Assembly (NCBI RefSeq): GCF_025398315.1 | Contig: NZ_JAODOQ010000001.1 | Coordinates: 930,001-994,000 of the forward strand | From: Shewanella phaeophyticola | Lineage (GTDB): Bacteria > Pseudomonadota > Gammaproteobacteria > Enterobacterales > Shewanellaceae | Direction of reading: 5' to 3' | DNA: 64,000 bases | Part shown: in pieces, positions 48,291-58,191 of the stretch | Layout of the letters: every line of letters starts with the position of its first letter | Position numbering within the stretch: position 1 is the stretch's first letter | Made by a program: the position numbers and the translations under genes | Notes under the pieces: generated by a model | The model's input: only the letters and a program-made list of their open reading frames with translations | Told to the model about the DNA's origin: nothing | Database searches by the model: none

Positions 48291-49385
48291 ATGTCTGGAA
48301 ACAGTATTGGTCAAAACTTTGTAGTAACAACCTTTGGTGAAAGCCATGGTGTTGCATTGGGTTGTATTATTGATGGTTGCCCACCAGGGCTCGAATTAAC
48401 CGTTGAAGACATGCAACATGATTTAGACAGACGACGTCCAGGTACATCGCGTTATACCACTGCTAGGCGTGAAGCCGATGAAGTGAAAATTTTATCAGGT
48501 GTGTTTGAAGGTAAGACCACAGGAACCTCAATTGGTTTATTGATTGAAAATACCGACCAACGCAGCCAAGACTATTCAGACATTAAAGACACCTTCCGCC
48601 CAGGCCATGCCGATTATACTTATCAGCAAAAATATGGCATGCGTGATTACCGTGGTGGTGGGCGTTCATCTGCGCGCGAAACTGCGATGCGTGTTGCAGC
48701 GGGCGCCGTGGCTAAAAAATACCTTAAGCAAGTGCATGGTATTGAAATTCATGGCTACCTTGCTCAACTAGGCCCCATAACTGCTGATACAATTGATTTA
48801 ACCCAAATTGAACAAAATGCATTTTTCTTCCCTGATGCTACTAAGTTAGATGCATTAGATGAGTATATGCGTGGTTTACGAAAATCAGGCGACTCAATTG
48901 GCGCCAAAATTACCGTGGCAGCTACCGGTGTACCAGTGGGGTTAGGTGAGCCTGTATTTGATCGTTTAGATGCTGATATTGCTCATGCACTTATGGGTAT
49001 TAATGCCGTTAAAGGTGTCGAGATAGGTGATGGTTTTGGTGTGGTTACCCAAAAAGGCTCTGAAGGTCGCGACTTAATGTCACCAGAGGGGTTTGCCTCT
49101 AATCATGCTGGTGGTGTATTAGGCGGTATTTCATCAGGTCAGCCTGTTGTGGCTCATATAGCGTTAAAGCCAACATCAAGTATCAGTGTACCGGGTCAAA
49201 GCATGACAGTGCAGGGTGATACGGTTGATATGATCACCAAAGGTCGACACGATCCTTGTGTGGGCATCCGTGCTGTACCAATTGCAGAAGCCATGTTGGC
49301 GATTGTATTAATGGATCATTTATTAAGACATCGCGCGCAAAACCAAGATGTTGTTCGTCATACGCCAGAGATTGGAATGCGTTAA
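48291..49385 (+). CDS. aroC: Chorismate synthase
   Basis: A 364-aa enzyme making chorismate from EPSP using reduced FMN, the last step of the shikimate pathway. Signature blocks are [18 protein letters not shown] at the N terminus, [14 protein letters not shown] near residue 103, [18 protein letters not shown] near residue 120 and GGISSGQPV near residue 280. Its stop overlaps the start of the MFS gene (TAATG). Confidence 0.97.
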   Translation: MSGNSIGQNFVVTTFGESHGVALGCIIDGCPPGLELTVEDMQHDLDRRRPGTSRYTTARREADEVKILSGVFEGKTTGTSIGLLIENTDQRSQDYSDIKDTFRPGHADYTYQQKYGMRDYRGGGRSSARETAMRVAAGAVAKKYLKQVHGIEIHGYLAQLGPITADTIDLTQIEQNAFFFPDATKLDALDEYMRGLRKSGDSIGAKITVAATGVPVGLGEPVFDRLDADIAHALMGINAVKGVEIGDGFGVVTQKGSEGRDLMSPEGFASNHAGGVLGGISSGQPVVAHIALKPTSSISVPGQSMTVQGDTVDMITKGRHDPCVGIRAVPIAEAMLAIVLMDHLLRHRAQNQDVVRHTPEIGMR

Positions 49386-50566
49386 TGCCCTCAAGTCATC
49401 GCGCTGAACCAGATTTACGCTGGCTCGGCGCCTGTTATTTCTTTTTCTTTTCGATTCTCGGCATTATGATTCCCTATTTAGGGGTCTTTTTTGATAGTCG
49501 AGGCTTCAATGCCCAAGAGATTGGTTTTTTGCTGGCTATTTTAATGGCCACGCGCATTGTTGCACCTAATATTTGGGCGGCAGTGGCCGACCGAACAGGG
49601 ATGCGCGCCGAGCTGATTAAGCTTGGTTCATTCGCTGCCGCAATAACGTACATTAGCTTTTTCTTTGATGGCAGCTTTTTATACCTCGCCGTTAGCTTGG
49701 CCATTTATACCTTTTTTTGGAACTCAATTCTGGCGCAGTTAGAAGTGATTACCTTAGAAACCTTAGGTGACAAAGCTGAGCGTTATGGCGCAATTCGTAG
49801 CTGGGGCAGTGTCGGCTATATTGTGTTAGTGATAAGTGGTGGTTTAGCCATTGATTATTGGGACTCTGAAGTGCTGCCATATATGGGCATGATATTATTT
49901 CTTGGGTTGTTTGCCTGTTCATTACCGTTACCGGCTAATCGCAATGTGGTTGTTAATCGTGCAGACAGGCCTAAATTAACGTTCGACGCATCGCTTATTT
50001 GGTTTATGTTATCGGCGATGTTGCTGCAGATGAGTGTTGAGCCTTTTTATGGTTTCTTCGTACTCTACTTAAAGCAATTTGGTTATTCAGAAACCATTGC
50101 TGGCATATTGGTTGCGCTTGGCGTATTTGCTGAAATTATTATCTTCTTTTATTCATCTCGGTTGATCCGCCGGTATGGTATTCGCGTTTTGCTGGTGGTG
50201 AGTATGTTACTGACAGCCGTTCGCTGGTTGTTGTTGGCTTTTGGCGTTGAGTCTCTTTTGTTGTTGATTCTCAGCCAAATCCTTCATGCATTTACCTTTG
50301 GCCTAGTGCACGCCGCGTCTATTCATTTTATTCATCGGCATTTTAATGTTAGTCATCGCAGTACGGGGCAGGCGTTGTATGCCAGCGTGAGTTTTGGTGT
50401 GGGCGGTGCTCTTGGTACATGGATAAGCGGCATGATTTGGGGCGATGGCAGCCAAACCATGTGGGTATGGGTCTTTGCTGCTAGCTGCGCCTTTTTATCT
50501 ATGATTGCGGTTATGCTGATCCCCAATATTAATGGTGAAACCACCGCTAATGCAGTACAAGAGTAA
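49385..50566 (+). CDS. MFS transporter
   Basis: A 393-aa, 12-span major facilitator of the nucleoside:H+/phenylpropionate-permease-like branch. The start [22 protein letters not shown] at ATG 49385 overlaps the aroC stop; the longer frame lies inside aroC and is not used. IRSWGSVGYIVLVISGG and the GYSETIAGILVALGVFAEI block are typical of that branch. The substrate is unknown. It is followed 27 bases later by the NAD-kinase-like gene. Confidence 0.9.
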   Translation: MPSSHRAEPDLRWLGACYFFFFSILGIMIPYLGVFFDSRGFNAQEIGFLLAILMATRIVAPNIWAAVADRTGMRAELIKLGSFAAAITYISFFFDGSFLYLAVSLAIYTFFWNSILAQLEVITLETLGDKAERYGAIRSWGSVGYIVLVISGGLAIDYWDSEVLPYMGMILFLGLFACSLPLPANRNVVVNRADRPKLTFDASLIWFMLSAMLLQMSVEPFYGFFVLYLKQFGYSETIAGILVALGVFAEIIIFFYSSRLIRRYGIRVLLVVSMLLTAVRWLLLAFGVESLLLLILSQILHAFTFGLVHAASIHFIHRHFNVSHRSTGQALYASVSFGVGGALGTWISGMIWGDGSQTMWVWVFAASCAFLSMIAVMLIPNINGETTANAVQE

Positions 50567-50593
50567 CATCTAGAAAAGTCGTAAGGAGTTATT

Positions 50594-51730
50594 GTGAAAC
50601 GTTTTCGCTTAGGGATAATCATCAACCCATTGGCTGGATTAGGCGGTAGTGTTGGGTTAAAAGGCTCTGATGGCGTGGCGTTAGAAGCCATTGCCAAAGG
50701 TGCAACCCCTAAAGCTCAGATGCGCATGCAGCAGGCCTTAGCGGTGATATTACCTTTTGCTGACAATCTCGACATCATTACTGCATCGGGCGACATGGGT
50801 GCAAACTTGTGTCGACAAATGGGCTTTACTACCACTGAAGTTTATTACAGCGATAGCATCACCTCCTCGCAAGATACCCAACAAGCTGCGTCTTGCTTAC
50901 TCGACCAACAAGTAGACTTGCTGCTGTTTGCCGGTGGCGATGGCACCGCACGTGATATTTATGCTGTGGTTGACGATAGTTTGCCCGTATTAGGTGTACC
51001 TGCGGGGGTTAAAATTCACTCTGGTGTTTACGGTATTACGCCACACGCTTCAGGCTTGGTGGTGAGTATGTTGTTGCAGGGTGAGCTGGTGAGTTTAATG
51101 TCGGCTGATGTGATGGACATTGATGAAGTCGCCTTTAGGCAAGGCAGCGTTAGAGCAAAACGGTTTGGTGAAATGACCGTGCCAGCAGAGCCGCGTTACA
51201 TACAAGCAGTAAAAATGGGCGGCAAAGAAGTTGATGAACTAGTGTTAGCTGATATTGCAGCTGACATCATTGAATCAATGGACGATGAGTTATTTATTAT
51301 GGGTTCGGGCAGTACCGTTGCTGCTGTGATGGAAGAGTTGGGGATAGACAATACTTTACTCGGTGTTGATGTTATTCAAGACAACATGTTAATTGCTCAA
51401 GATGTCAGCGCCAATCAATTGCTCGAATTGACCAAAGATATGCCTGCCGACAAGGTTAAGCTGGTGATTACCCTCATCGGTGGACAAGGGCACATATTAG
51501 GCCGCGGTAACCAGCAATTGTCACCAGAGCTGATAAAACGCATCCCAAAAGACAATATTTTAATCTTAGCCACAAAAACTAAGCTCAAAGCACTTGAAGG
51601 TAGGCCATTAATTGTGGATAGTGGCGACCCTGAATTAGACAAAGCACTCACTGGCTATTACAAAATAGTCACTGGCTACCACGATTACGTGATGTATCAA
51701 GTGGCCAACCCAGATTTGGTGGAGAACTAA
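50594..51730 (+). CDS. ATP-NAD kinase family protein
   Basis: A 378-aa protein of the ATP-NAD/AcoX kinase family. The GGDGTARD motif near residues 114-121 is the nucleotide-phosphate binding signature, and GVPAGVKIHSGVYGITP follows. It begins GIIINPLAGLGGSVGLKGSDG. It is a paralogue family of NadK, larger than the standard 290 aa, and its substrate is not certain. GTAAGGAG precedes the GTG 50594 start. It is followed three bases later by yfcL. Confidence 0.88.
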   Translation: MKRFRLGIIINPLAGLGGSVGLKGSDGVALEAIAKGATPKAQMRMQQALAVILPFADNLDIITASGDMGANLCRQMGFTTTEVYYSDSITSSQDTQQAASCLLDQQVDLLLFAGGDGTARDIYAVVDDSLPVLGVPAGVKIHSGVYGITPHASGLVVSMLLQGELVSLMSADVMDIDEVAFRQGSVRAKRFGEMTVPAEPRYIQAVKMGGKEVDELVLADIAADIIESMDDELFIMGSGSTVAAVMEELGIDNTLLGVDVIQDNMLIAQDVSANQLLELTKDMPADKVKLVITLIGGQGHILGRGNQQLSPELIKRIPKDNILILATKTKLKALEGRPLIVDSGDPELDKALTGYYKIVTGYHDYVMYQVANPDLVEN

Positions 51731-51733
51731 ACC

Positions 51734-52012
51734 ATGTTAGAACAGTACGATGCAGCATTAGAGTCTTGGATTGAAGAAAGCGTAAATAACAGTGATGATG
51801 ATGCATTGTTTGCCTGCGGTTACTTACAAGGTCATGTTGCTGTTGTGTTAGCCGAACTAGAAGTCGAAGCTGAGCAAGATTTAGCGGCACTCGATAAAAA
51901 ACTATTAAGTTGTCTAGCCTTAGCAGATAAAGAATTAAATGCTCAAGACTACGCCCTCGTTGAAGCTGCTTGGCAGCAACTGCGTCAACGTATTGTTGCT
52001 CAAGCCGTTTAA
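51734..52012 (+). CDS. yfcL: YfcL family protein
   Basis: A 92-aa acidic, all-helical protein with the YfcL pattern LEQYDAALESWIEESV at the start and FACGYLQGHVAVVLAELE in the middle. Its function is not known. It lies three bases downstream of the NAD-kinase-like gene and 24 bases before the methyltransferase gene, so it is a middle gene of an operon. Confidence 0.87.
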   Translation: MLEQYDAALESWIEESVNNSDDDALFACGYLQGHVAVVLAELEVEAEQDLAALDKKLLSCLALADKELNAQDYALVEAAWQQLRQRIVAQAV

Positions 52013-52035
52013 GTGTGGAACAAACAAAGAGTGTT

Positions 52036-52575
52036 ATGGCAAATCCGTCTTCACAAGTCACAATTGGGTTAGTTAACCCTAAAACACCGGTAAACGTTGG
52101 CGGTATTATGCGCGCTGCGGGCTGTTATGGTGTTAATCGTGTTTGTTACACCGGTAAGCGATATGAGTTAGCGGCTAAGTCGGGCGACGCTCAATATGAT
52201 GTCGACACCAAAGATGCGGCTAAACGCATTCCGTTAGAGGGTGTTGAGTCCTTACTTGAAAGCGTGCCTCAAGGTGCAACAATCGTATGCGTTGACTTGG
52301 TGGTTGGCGCGACACCTTTGCCATTATTTACTCATCCCGACAATGCGTTTTATATCTTCGGACCTGAAGATGGCACGATCCCGCAGCAATTAATTGACGC
52401 CGCGGCTGACGTTGTTTATGTGCCGACAGTAGGCTGCATGAACCTTGCCGCATCGGTGAATGTGCTGCTTTATGATCGCCTCGCTAAGACAACTCAAATT
52501 AAAGCGGATGATGAGTTAATAAAACAAAGCCGTGACAATAATAACCGTACTAAAGTGAAGCATTGGTTGAAGTAA
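52036..52575 (+). CDS. TrmH/SpoU-family RNA methyltransferase
   Basis: A 179-aa SPOUT methyltransferase. Motif 1 is NPKTPVNVGGIMRAAGCYG, and the knot motifs FIFGPEDGTIPQQ-type (YIFGPEDGTIP) and VPTVGCMNLAASVNVLLYD are intact, so it should bind SAM in a trefoil knot and methylate a 2'-OH. The RNA target is not determined. ATG 52036 is the start; the frame is open earlier but overlaps yfcL. A terminator follows. Confidence 0.9.
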   Translation: MANPSSQVTIGLVNPKTPVNVGGIMRAAGCYGVNRVCYTGKRYELAAKSGDAQYDVDTKDAAKRIPLEGVESLLESVPQGATIVCVDLVVGATPLPLFTHPDNAFYIFGPEDGTIPQQLIDAAADVVYVPTVGCMNLAASVNVLLYDRLAKTTQIKADDELIKQSRDNNNRTKVKHWLK

Positions 52576-52601
52576 ACTCGCTCAATATCATATTTATTTG
52601 A

Positions 52602-52634
52602 AAATGCCGGATGAGAAATCATCCGGTATTTTTT
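52602..52634 (+). terminator. Terminator after the methyltransferase operon
   Basis: ATGCCGGATGA pairs with TCATCCGGTAT (one G-U pair) around GAAA and is followed by TTTTT. Confidence 0.92.
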
Positions 52635-52836
52635 ATGCTTCTCAATTTTTATTAGCCCGAATAACGTTAATAAGTGATGACTTCGCGAGAGTTTAACAGG
52701 GCTTAAACACGGCGCATGACTGAATGAATAATTGTTCTGATTCGACGTCATGCAGGTATCAAACTTTAATCGATTGAATAAAGGCCTGAACATAATGTAG
52801 TTTAAGCTAAGCTCTTATTATTTTAAGGAACTGCTA

Positions 52837-53211
52837 ATGTCATTTCTCAGCCGGTTATCCCAATGGTTACCATTCGGTGACGTGCCAGAAATGGATGCTA
52901 AAAGTGTTTTTCAGCATCTTGAAGATAATAATATTCAAATAGTCGATGTGCGCACAACGTTGGAGTGGGATAAATCTCATATCAAAGGGTCGATTAACCT
53001 TCCTATTACCCATTATTCTGCGGATTCTGTTAGGCAAAAGCTGCTAAATAAAGACCATCTCACCATTGTCATTTGTCTCTCTGCCCACCGAAGTATTCCG
53101 GCCGTTAGAAAACTAAAGCAGTCTGGATTTAAAGAGGTGTATCAACTCAAAGGTGGCATGTTGAGTTGGTGGAAAGCGAAACTGCCGACATTATCAACCC
53201 TAAAAAAATAG
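52837..53211 (+). CDS. Rhodanese-domain protein
   Basis: A 124-aa single rhodanese domain without signal peptide. VDVRTTLEWDKSHIKGSINLPI and the active-site loop ICLSAHRS are present, so the catalytic Cys is kept. The N-terminal FLSRLSQWLPFG helix could touch the membrane. It lies 17 bases upstream of the alpha/beta hydrolase gene. It is the third stand-alone rhodanese in this window. Confidence 0.85.
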   Translation: MSFLSRLSQWLPFGDVPEMDAKSVFQHLEDNNIQIVDVRTTLEWDKSHIKGSINLPITHYSADSVRQKLLNKDHLTIVICLSAHRSIPAVRKLKQSGFKEVYQLKGGMLSWWKAKLPTLSTLKK

Positions 53212-53227
53212 AAAAAGGTTCATTAAT

Positions 53228-53923
53228 ATGACGTTACTCTTTTTACATGGTTCTGGCTGTACGCATGTTGTTTGGCAGCTCCAGCAACAGTTTTTTGAAC
53301 ATAGCATTGCGGTTGATTACCCCGGTCATCCAGATGGACAAGCATTGGCAAGTGTTGATGAATTAGTACAATGGTTAGCAGACTACATTACCCAGCATCA
53401 GTTGTTCGACGTGGTGTTAGTTGGACACTCTCTTGGCAGCGCCGTAGCAATGCAACTCGCTATCTCAGCAAAGGCAAAGATACAATTAAAGGCGTTAGTG
53501 CTTATTGGCGCGGGAGCTCGGCTCAAAGTAATGCCTCAACTGTTACAATCACTGTCTGAGCTTGCTGAGTTAAAACAGCCGTTCCCAGATTATTTACTGG
53601 CGGCAAATCAAAATATTGCCGAGCCATTACAAACACAAATCAACAATTCAATTATCAATAATGGTGTTAGCGTCATGCTGACTGATTTCACCATTTGCGA
53701 TAAATTTGACGTTATCGAGCAACTGCCGAAAATTGATGTGCCGACGTTAATTATTGTGGGCGATGCAGATCAAATGACACCGATAAAATATGCCACATTT
53801 TTACAGCAGCAAATCCCCAATGCGCAAATCGCCATAATAGAGAAGGGCAGCCATATGGTGTTTGCTGAACAACCCGATAGTGTAAATCAATGCATCGAAA
53901 CGTTTCTTAACACACTGGATTAA
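53228..53923 (+). CDS. Alpha/beta hydrolase
   Basis: A 231-aa alpha/beta-hydrolase-fold protein. The nucleophile elbow GHSLGS places Ser at residue 68; the acid is probably in VGDADQMTP and the His in KGSHMVFAEQP near the C terminus, so the triad is complete. The oxyanion region is LFLHGSGCTHVVW. It may be a carboxylesterase of the BioH/peroxidase-like group; the substrate is unknown. It is cotranscribed with the rhodanese gene. Confidence 0.88.
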   Translation: MTLLFLHGSGCTHVVWQLQQQFFEHSIAVDYPGHPDGQALASVDELVQWLADYITQHQLFDVVLVGHSLGSAVAMQLAISAKAKIQLKALVLIGAGARLKVMPQLLQSLSELAELKQPFPDYLLAANQNIAEPLQTQINNSIINNGVSVMLTDFTICDKFDVIEQLPKIDVPTLIIVGDADQMTPIKYATFLQQQIPNAQIAIIEKGSHMVFAEQPDSVNQCIETFLNTLD

Positions 53924-54000
53924 GCAATGGTCAGACATATGTTGAGTTTATTCATTTAGTTGGATTGTATGCGCTGAGCTAATTTTTTGAACAGAGAAAA

Positions 54001-54130
54001 TGGTTGCGGGAGCAGGACTTGATAAAAAGAAAAATCGACGACCTTCAGCGTTTGCTTATAAAAAAGAGCTGTTTATAAAAAGCGGAAGTTTATAAAAAAG
54101 TTGAGCACGACGCGCTACCAACTGCTTTGG
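54001..54130 (-). pseudogene. Degenerate tRNA-fMet copy 1 (multiple inserts)
   Basis: The 3' end TGGTTGCGGGAGCAGGACTTG matches the real gene. The middle holds three TTTATAAAAAAG-type repeats and the 5' end is CCAAAGCAGTTGGTAGCGCG. The anticodon arm is lost and the acceptor stem cannot close. Confidence 0.85.
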
Positions 54131-54206
54131 TATTAGTCTGATAATAATGGATTTTTTATGATTTATTTGGAGAGTACGTTGATATTGGATATTTGAGGTT
54201 TCAAAA

Positions 54207-54301
54207 TGGTTGCGGGAGCAGGACTTGATAAAAAGCGACGACCTTCGACGATTGTTTATGAAAAGCTGAGCCCGGCGAGCTATCAATTGCTCCATCCCGC
54301 G
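54207..54301 (-). pseudogene. Degenerate tRNA-fMet copy 2
   Basis: 95 nt. The acceptor ends are intact (CATCCCGCG and TGGTTGCGGG on the plus strand), but the anticodon and T arms carry the GATAAAAAGC and GTTTATGAAAAGC inserts. It keeps more of the original 5' half than copies 4-7. Confidence 0.85.
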
Positions 54302-54345
54302 ACTGATTTTGATTTGTTTTATCTTTATTCTTGTTAAACAAGAAT

Positions 54346-54452
54346 TGGTTGCGGGAGCAGGACTTGATAAAAAGCGACGACCTTCAGCGTTTGCTTATAA
54401 TAAAGAGTAGTTTATAAAAAGCTGAGCCCGACGAGCTACCAATTACTTTGTG
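54346..54452 (-). pseudogene. Degenerate tRNA-fMet copy 3
   Basis: The 3' half with the GATAAAAAGC insert is followed by a longer middle insert with TTATAATAAAGAG and TTTATAAAAAGC, then a 5' half that loses the acceptor stem after ACCAATTACTTTG. Confidence 0.8.
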
Positions 54453-54547
54453 CACAGTAAGATTACACTGAAATTTTAGTAAGTAATTTGTATTGATATC
54501 AAGATCTGGATTGAATATGAAGAGTTAAATATATTGAATTGTCAAAA

Positions 54548-54623
<76 letters not shown>

Positions 54624-54667
54624 ACTGATTTTGATCCGTTTATCTTTATTCTTGTTAAACAAGAAAG

Positions 54668-54743
<76 letters not shown>

Positions 54744-54787
54744 TCCGATAAACGCTGCTAATTGTTTTAATTCTATTAACTAAGAAT

Positions 54788-54882
54788 TGGTTGCGGGAGC
54801 AGGACTTGATAAAAAGCGACGACCTTCGACTCTTGTTTATAAAAAGCTGAGCCCGACGAGCTGTCAATTGTTCTGTTCCGCG
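54788..54882 (-). pseudogene. Degenerate tRNA-fMet copy 4
   Basis: 95 nt. Relative to the intact gene the anticodon CAT is replaced by an insert ending TTTATAAAAAGC, and the T arm gains GATAAAAAGC. The 5' half has further changes (TGTCAATTGTTCTGTTCCGCG on the plus strand). Nearly identical to copies 5-7. Confidence 0.9.
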
Positions 54883-54926
54883 TCCGATAAACGCTGCTAA
54901 TTGTTTTAATTCTATTAACTAAGAAT

Positions 54927-55021
54927 TGGTTGCGGGAGCAGGACTTGATAAAAAGCGACGACCTTCGACTCTTGTTTATAAAAAGCTGAGCCCGACGAGC
55001 TGTCAATTGTTCTGTTCCGCG
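54927..55021 (-). pseudogene. Degenerate tRNA-fMet copy 5
   Basis: Same 95-nt altered sequence as copy 4, 139 bases further on. Confidence 0.9.
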
Positions 55022-55065
55022 TCCGATAAACGCTGCTAATTGTTTTAATTCTATTAACAAAGAAT

Positions 55066-55160
55066 TGGTTGCAGGAGCAGGACTTGATAAAAAGCGACGA
55101 CCTTCGACTCTTGTTTATAAAAAGCTGAGCCCGACGAGCTGTCAATTGTTCTGTTCCGCG
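55066..55160 (-). pseudogene. Degenerate tRNA-fMet copy 6
   Basis: Same altered sequence as copy 4 except GCAGGAG for GCGGGAG in the acceptor region. Confidence 0.9.
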
Positions 55161-55204
55161 TCCGATAAACGCTGCTAATTGTTTTAATTCTATTAACTAA
55201 GAAT

Positions 55205-55299
55205 TGGTTGCAGGAGCAGGACTTGATAAAAAGCGACGACCTTCGACTCTTGTTTATAAAAAGCTGAGCCCGACGAGCTGTCAATTGTTCTGTTCCGCG
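55205..55299 (-). pseudogene. Degenerate tRNA-fMet copy 7
   Basis: Same altered sequence as copy 6, including GCAGGAG, indicating that the two arose by tandem duplication. Confidence 0.9.
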
Positions 55300-55343
55300 T
55301 CCGATAAACGCTGCTAATTGTTTTAATTCTATTAACTAAGAAT

Positions 55344-55419
<76 letters not shown>

Positions 55420-55463
55420 TCCGATAAACGCTGTTAATTGTTTTAATTCTATTAACTAAGAAT

Positions 55464-55539
<76 letters not shown>

Positions 55540-55616
55540 TCCGATAAACGCTGCTTCGTTGAATTTAAGCTACATGCCTGCTGGCGTGTTTACTTGTCTG
55601 CTTCAAAGCGGGGCGA

Positions 55617-55645
55617 ACTATAGCGATCCCCCTTAAAGTTTGCAA
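55617..55645 (-). promoter_or_regulatory. Promoter of the tRNA-fMet array
   Basis: On the minus strand TTGCAA (-35, 55640-55645) and TATAGT (-10, 55617-55622) are 17 bases apart. The -10 is followed by TCGCCCCGC, a GC-rich discriminator typical of stable-RNA promoters under stringent control. Confidence 0.8.
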
Positions 55646-55831
55646 GCAAAATCTAATTAAACCTATTTGTTTGCTGGTTAATTAATCGCTCCTTGGTCTA
55701 AATTGCAGATATTGATCATTTAACTGGCAAATTGCGGAATTTATAGTCTCATTTCGATAAGTCGTTGGGGATATGTGTTTGAACAGGTATAATGCTGCAC
55801 TGAATTTTGTGTAACGATGACTGACTAATAC

Positions 55832-57967
55832 ATGTTTAATTTTTTTGCTGCAGCCCCTAAGGGTTTTGAATATAGCCTAGCCTCTGAATTGAAAGATTTT
55901 GGCGCTACCGATGTTAAAGAAAGCGTTGCCGGTGTGTACTTTTCTGCACCGCTTGAACTGGCATATCGGATCACCCTCTGGACCCGCTTAGCGAGCCGTA
56001 TCGTATTAGTTATTTATAAAGGTGCTTGTGAATCTGCCGAGCAACTTTATAACGCAGCATATTGCATCGATTGGCCGTCGCACTTTTCACATAAAAAAAC
56101 CTTTAGTATCGACTTTCACGGTACCGGTGGGTTTATCAACAACACCCAGTTTGGCGCGTTAAAAATCAAAGATGCGGTCGTAGACCGTTTTCGTGATGAC
56201 GGTTCAAGTCGCCCTGATGTTGAAAGGGTAAACCCTGACTTTAAAATTGATGCGCATTTTCGTAATGGCCAATTAACCATTTCGATGAACTTTTCTGGGG
56301 CATCGTTACATCAGCGTGGTTATCGTTCAACAACAGGCGAAGCACCGTTAAAAGAAAACCTTGCAGCTAATATGTTAGTGCGCAGTGGCTGGCAAGCTAA
56401 TCAAACCACTATCCTCGACCCATTTTGTGGTAGTGGCACAGTATTAATTGAAGCAGCATTAATGGCTGCCGATATTGCCCCAGGTTTAAAGCGTGAAAAG
56501 TTTGGTTTTGAAAACTGGCAAAGTCATAACAAAGCAATGTGGCAAAACGTATTTGATGAAGCTCAAGCTCGTGCAACATTAGGTAAAACACGCTGCAAGC
56601 TTAAGTTTTATGGTTCTGATATTGAAGCGCACCTCGTCTCAATTGCTAAACGTAATGCTGAAAATGCTGGCGTAGCAGAATTTATTGAGTTTACCGTTTC
56701 TGATGCATTAGATGTTTCACCGCCTGTAAGCGAAGGCTTTTTAATTTCAAACCCGCCATACGGTGAGCGTCTAGGTAATGTGACTGAGCTTTTACAGCTT
56801 TATTACCAATTAGGTGACAAGTTTAAAAAAGAGTTTGGCGGTTGGAAAATTGCCATGCTGTGTAGCGACATTGAATTATTATCGTCGCTCAAGCTTAAAG
56901 CTGACAAGCAAATGAAAATGTTTAACGGTGCACTAGAGTGTGCTTTTAACATTTACACCTTACATGCTAAAAGCACTCGTCGTGAAGCCGTTGTGCTTCC
57001 TGACGGTGTTGATATTGCCGACATCGCTCCAGCGTTTGCAAACCGCATTAAAAAGAACGTAAAGCAACTTGAAAAATGGGCTAAAAAAGAACGTATCGAC
57101 AGCTATCGTTTGTATGATGCCGACTTGCCAGAATATAACGTGGCCATCGATAAATATGTTGATTACGTGGTCATTCAAGAATATTCAGCGCCAGCCACAA
57201 TCCCTGAGGCTGTCACTAAGCGCCGCATCAGCGACGTGTTATTGGCATTGCCAAGTGCATTAGGTATTCATCCTGATCGCGTGACGCTAAAAACCCGCGA
57301 GCGTCAAAAAGGCACAAGCCAGTATCAAAAATTAGATGAACGTAAAGTAGAAGTCATCACCGAAGAATACGGTGCTAAATTTAAGCTTAACTTAACCGGT
57401 TATTTAGACACTGGGCTGTTTTTAGATCACCGCGTAACGCGAAAGCTTGTGGGCGACAAATCTAAAGGTAAACGCGTACTTAATTTATTTGCTTATACGG
57501 GCTCTGCGTCAGTACATGCGGCAATTGGTGGTGCAAAGTCGGTTACCACTATCGACATGTCAAATACCTACATTAATTGGGCCAAAGAAAACTTCGCGCT
57601 AAATGGTTTGTCAGGTGCTCAGTATGACTTTATCCAGGCCGATTGTTTACAGTGGATAAAAGACAATAGTCATCAACAATTTGATTTGATTTTTATTGAT
57701 CCACCGACATTCTCAAACTCAAAACGCATGGAAGATAGCTGGGATGTACAGCGCGACCACGCCGAAATGTTGTCTGGGTTAATTAAACTGCTTGCACCAA
57801 ACGGTGAGTTAGTTTTTTCTAACAATAAACGTAAGTTTAAAATGGACATTGACGCGCTTAAACAAGCTGGAGTCGATGTCACTAACATTGACCACTTGTG
57901 TTTGCCACTCGATTACAAGCGCAACCCGCATATTCATAATGTGTGGTTACTGACCCATGCCAAATAA
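55832..57967 (+). CDS. rlmL: Bifunctional 23S rRNA methyltransferase RlmKL
   Basis: A 711-aa fusion that methylates G2445 (N2) and G2069 (N7) of 23S rRNA. The N-terminal THUMP domain is followed by the RlmL methyltransferase with [17 protein letters not shown] near residue 195 and [11 protein letters not shown] near residue 308. The C-terminal RlmK half has [14 protein letters not shown] near residue 550 and [17 protein letters not shown] near residue 620. The length equals E. coli RlmL (702). It overlaps the next gene by 11 bases. Confidence 0.95.
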   Translation: MFNFFAAAPKGFEYSLASELKDFGATDVKESVAGVYFSAPLELAYRITLWTRLASRIVLVIYKGACESAEQLYNAAYCIDWPSHFSHKKTFSIDFHGTGGFINNTQFGALKIKDAVVDRFRDDGSSRPDVERVNPDFKIDAHFRNGQLTISMNFSGASLHQRGYRSTTGEAPLKENLAANMLVRSGWQANQTTILDPFCGSGTVLIEAALMAADIAPGLKREKFGFENWQSHNKAMWQNVFDEAQARATLGKTRCKLKFYGSDIEAHLVSIAKRNAENAGVAEFIEFTVSDALDVSPPVSEGFLISNPPYGERLGNVTELLQLYYQLGDKFKKEFGGWKIAMLCSDIELLSSLKLKADKQMKMFNGALECAFNIYTLHAKSTRREAVVLPDGVDIADIAPAFANRIKKNVKQLEKWAKKERIDSYRLYDADLPEYNVAIDKYVDYVVIQEYSAPATIPEAVTKRRISDVLLALPSALGIHPDRVTLKTRERQKGTSQYQKLDERKVEVITEEYGAKFKLNLTGYLDTGLFLDHRVTRKLVGDKSKGKRVLNLFAYTGSASVHAAIGGAKSVTTIDMSNTYINWAKENFALNGLSGAQYDFIQADCLQWIKDNSHQQFDLIFIDPPTFSNSKRMEDSWDVQRDHAEMLSGLIKLLAPNGELVFSNNKRKFKMDIDALKQAGVDVTNIDHLCLPLDYKRNPHIHNVWLLTHAK

Positions 57968-58190
57968 TATTGTGCCTTATATTTTGTATCACACAGAGGG
58001 GTGCCATCTGTGTGAAATAGCCCAATCACTTATCGAACAAACTGATATTCAGTATCACCACGTCGACATCTGTGATGACGCAAGCTTAGCAGAGCGTTAT
58101 GGCATTAGCATTCCTGTGTTAGTGCAAGATGGCCGTGAATTATTTTGGCCTTTTGATGCCACACAATTACAAGATTTTATAGGAGTTTAG
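57957..58190 (+). CDS. Glutaredoxin-like protein (DUF836 family)
   Basis: A 77-aa thioredoxin-fold protein with a CHLC motif ([15 protein letters not shown]) and a cis-Pro region [11 protein letters not shown]. It should take part in thiol-disulfide or glutathione chemistry in the cytoplasm. ATG 57957 overlaps the rlmKL stop and its own stop lies one base before the uup start, so all three genes are coupled. Confidence 0.85.
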   Translation: MPNNIVPYILYHTEGCHLCEIAQSLIEQTDIQYHHVDICDDASLAERYGISIPVLVQDGRELFWPFDATQLQDFIGV

Positions 58191-58191
58191 A

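Noticed and set aside
49256..49384. Upstream extension of the MFS transporter
   Set aside because: It lies inside aroC in another frame; ATG 49385 at the TAATG overlap starts the family sequence.
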